DNA of 64,000 nt from Candidatus Kirkpatrickella diaphorinae (GTDB lineage Bacteria; Pseudomonadota; Alphaproteobacteria; Acetobacterales; Acetobacteraceae), in contig NZ_CP107052.1 of the NCBI RefSeq assembly GCF_025736875.1, forward strand, positions 484,001 to 548,000. The letters are read 5' to 3'. Both the position numbers and the translations under genes were made by a program. A model generated the notes under the pieces. The model searched no databases, was not told where the DNA came from, and worked only from the letters and a program-made list of their open reading frames with translations. Shown here piece by piece: positions 63,103 to 64,000 of the stretch. Every line of letters begins with the position of its first letter. The stretch's first letter is position 1.

Positions 63103-63780
63103 TTAATGGCGCGGCGGGGCATCAAGGCCGAGCTTGACGAAAATCGGATGATGGTCGGAGCTGAAATTCGGCAATATCTGATGATTCATGAGATGCATCC
63201 CGCGCACCAGGCACCGGTCGATGCGGATGGGGAAGATCTCCGCCATGCGATGGGTCGGCGCGCGCGGCCCCACATCCTGAAATTGTGGGAGAAGGGTGGG
63301 GCCAACGAGGTTGAAATCACCCATAATGATGGCCTGGTTACGTAACATCGGCACAAGGTGGCGCAATTGGCGCCGATTGAGAATTTGCCCATGCGACAAA
63401 TGCACATTCGCGATGGAAAAACTCCCGAAATCAATGATCTGGGCGTGACGCCGGACAATCAGCCCCGAGGGCAGGCGACACCGCACCGGCGCGCGGGAAA
63501 ATGGGTGTCGGCTCCAGCAGGCCAGCCCGTGAATGCGTTCCGGCAAGGCGAAACGCGCATAATGACCGCCCAGGCGATCTGTCAAAGCGGAGAGTCCAGC
63601 GACGGCCTCCTGCATCAGGACGATATCCGGCTTGACGGCCTCAATCAGCGCCACAACCTCCTGCACCTGAGCACCCACCTCATGAAGCAGATTCCAACTC
63701 AGGATTTTGACGTGATCACCCGCATAAATCTGCGTCGAATCGCGCGGGGGGACGGCGAGGGGCGGTGAAATGGATGTCAC
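63103..63780 (-). CDS. Endonuclease/exonuclease/phosphatase (EEP) family protein
   Basis: The protein has 225 residues. EEP motifs are ILSWNLLHE (metal-binding asparagine), IVLMQEA (catalytic glutamate), NVHLSHG, IIMGDFNLVG and the C-terminal SSDHHPIFV (catalytic histidine). The fold includes DNA and RNA nucleases and phosphoinositide or phospholipid phosphatases, so the substrate is unknown. It has a GTG start whose first bases overlap the stop of the upstream AI-2E gene (GTGA). It sits next to a cardiolipin synthase, as ybhP does next to clsB in E. coli. Confidence 0.85.
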   Translation of the reverse strand: MTSISPPLAVPPRDSTQIYAGDHVKILSWNLLHEVGAQVQEVVALIEAVKPDIVLMQEAVAGLSALTDRLGGHYARFALPERIHGLACWSRHPFSRAPVRCRLPSGLIVRRHAQIIDFGSFSIANVHLSHGQILNRRQLRHLVPMLRNQAIIMGDFNLVGPTLLPQFQDVGPRAPTHRMAEIFPIRIDRCLVRGMHLMNHQILPNFSSDHHPIFVKLGLDAPPRH

Positions 63781-64000
63781 AGCGTGTCGGGCCGCGTGTG
63801 CGTGTAGGCGCCGCTGGCGAATTCCGTCGTCAACGTATAACCGACGCCTAGAAGCACCGGCCCGAGGAAAATACCGACACCGCCAAGCGTGATGACGCCG
63901 CCCAGCACGCCCAGTACCGTCAGCAGGTAGGGGAGTTGCGCGCCGCGTGCAACGAAGGCCGGGCGGATAATATGATCAGCACCGGAAATAATAATAACGC
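63777..64000 (-). CDS. AI-2E/PerM-family membrane transporter (partial, C-terminal part)
   Basis: The frame is open from the window edge to a TGA at 63777-63779, giving 73 residues. It contains ISGADHIIRPAFVARGAQLP, then YLLTVLGVLGGVITLGGVGI and FLGPVLLGVGYTL, the C-terminal AI-2E family signature also seen in the gene at 17115-18287. The N-terminus is outside the window. It overlaps the EEP gene start by 4 bases, so the two probably form one operon. The substrate is unknown. Confidence 0.82.
   Translation of the reverse strand, partial: VIIISGADHIIRPAFVARGAQLPYLLTVLGVLGGVITLGGVGIFLGPVLLGVGYTLTTEFASGAYTHTRPDTL

Noticed and set aside
1-64000. CRISPR arrays, insertion sequences, prophage genes or attachment-site duplications
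   Set aside because: I saw no regularly spaced repeats, no transposase or integrase motifs, and no tRNA fragment duplicated near any of the three tRNA genes.

Overview
The window is chromosomal core sequence from an alphaproteobacterium, most likely an acetic acid bacterium or close relative (Acetobacteraceae). The evidence is gene order typical of Alphaproteobacteria: bamE / yceD-rpmF-plsX-fabH-ihfA-merR, an rrf2-sufBCDSTA operon, tig, clpP-clpX-lon-hupB, and birA-coaX-rnj-proS-lolE-lolD-dnaE-rpsB-tsf. A MucR-type regulator and a divergent lsrB-trxB / lrp locus fit the same group. I see no transposase, integrase, prophage, toxin-antitoxin module or CRISPR array, and coding density is high. 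The family-level placement is an inference.

Layout, left to right. 1-2000: the start of a FUSC-type inner-membrane protein and a UdgX-type uracil-DNA-binding protein, both on the minus strand. 2001-3499: an AT-rich regulatory stretch, a MucR-family regulator, a gene-poor gap with a possible Crp/FNR relic, and ihfB. 3543-8739: redox and regulatory genes lsrB-trxB facing lrp, with lrp overlapping a lipid-linked sugar transferase and an ArnT-like membrane glycosyltransferase. 8806-11806: rpsU, then a MarR / response regulator / histidine kinase operon. 11842-16949: bamE facing the yceD to merR cluster (large ribosomal subunit, phospholipid and fatty acid initiation, DNA bending). 17018-25444: tRNA-Pro, an AI-2E family membrane protein, a Nudix hydrolase, rpmB, an isolated EF-G gene, GlsB/YeaQ and a divergent PEP carboxylase.

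25760-33119: a DUF445 membrane protein and the SUF iron-sulfur operon. 33116-38619: an RNA helicase translationally coupled to an RNA methyltransferase, a CopD-like membrane protein and the NAD(P)HX repair enzyme. 38684-45649: tRNA-Leu, trigger factor and the ClpP/ClpX/Lon/HU protein-quality block, ending at tRNA-Val. 45654-55710: birA to dnaE. 55886-60766: rpsB, tsf, recO, parC. 60798-64000: Bpt amino-acyl transferase, cardiolipin synthase, an EEP-family nuclease or phosphatase and a second AI-2E family gene cut by the window edge.

Nothing here looks like a wholly new defence or mobile system. The points most worth a second look are the direct junction of tRNA-Val to birA, where most alphaproteobacteria carry the 14-gene complex I (nuo) operon; an isolated EF-G that looks like a paralogue rather than the str-operon copy; a PEP carboxylase with altered catalytic signatures; a UdgX protein with a shortened DUF4130 domain and a changed KRRIH loop; a perfect 18-bp palindrome between bamE and yceD; and several perfect hairpins without U-tracts between genes.
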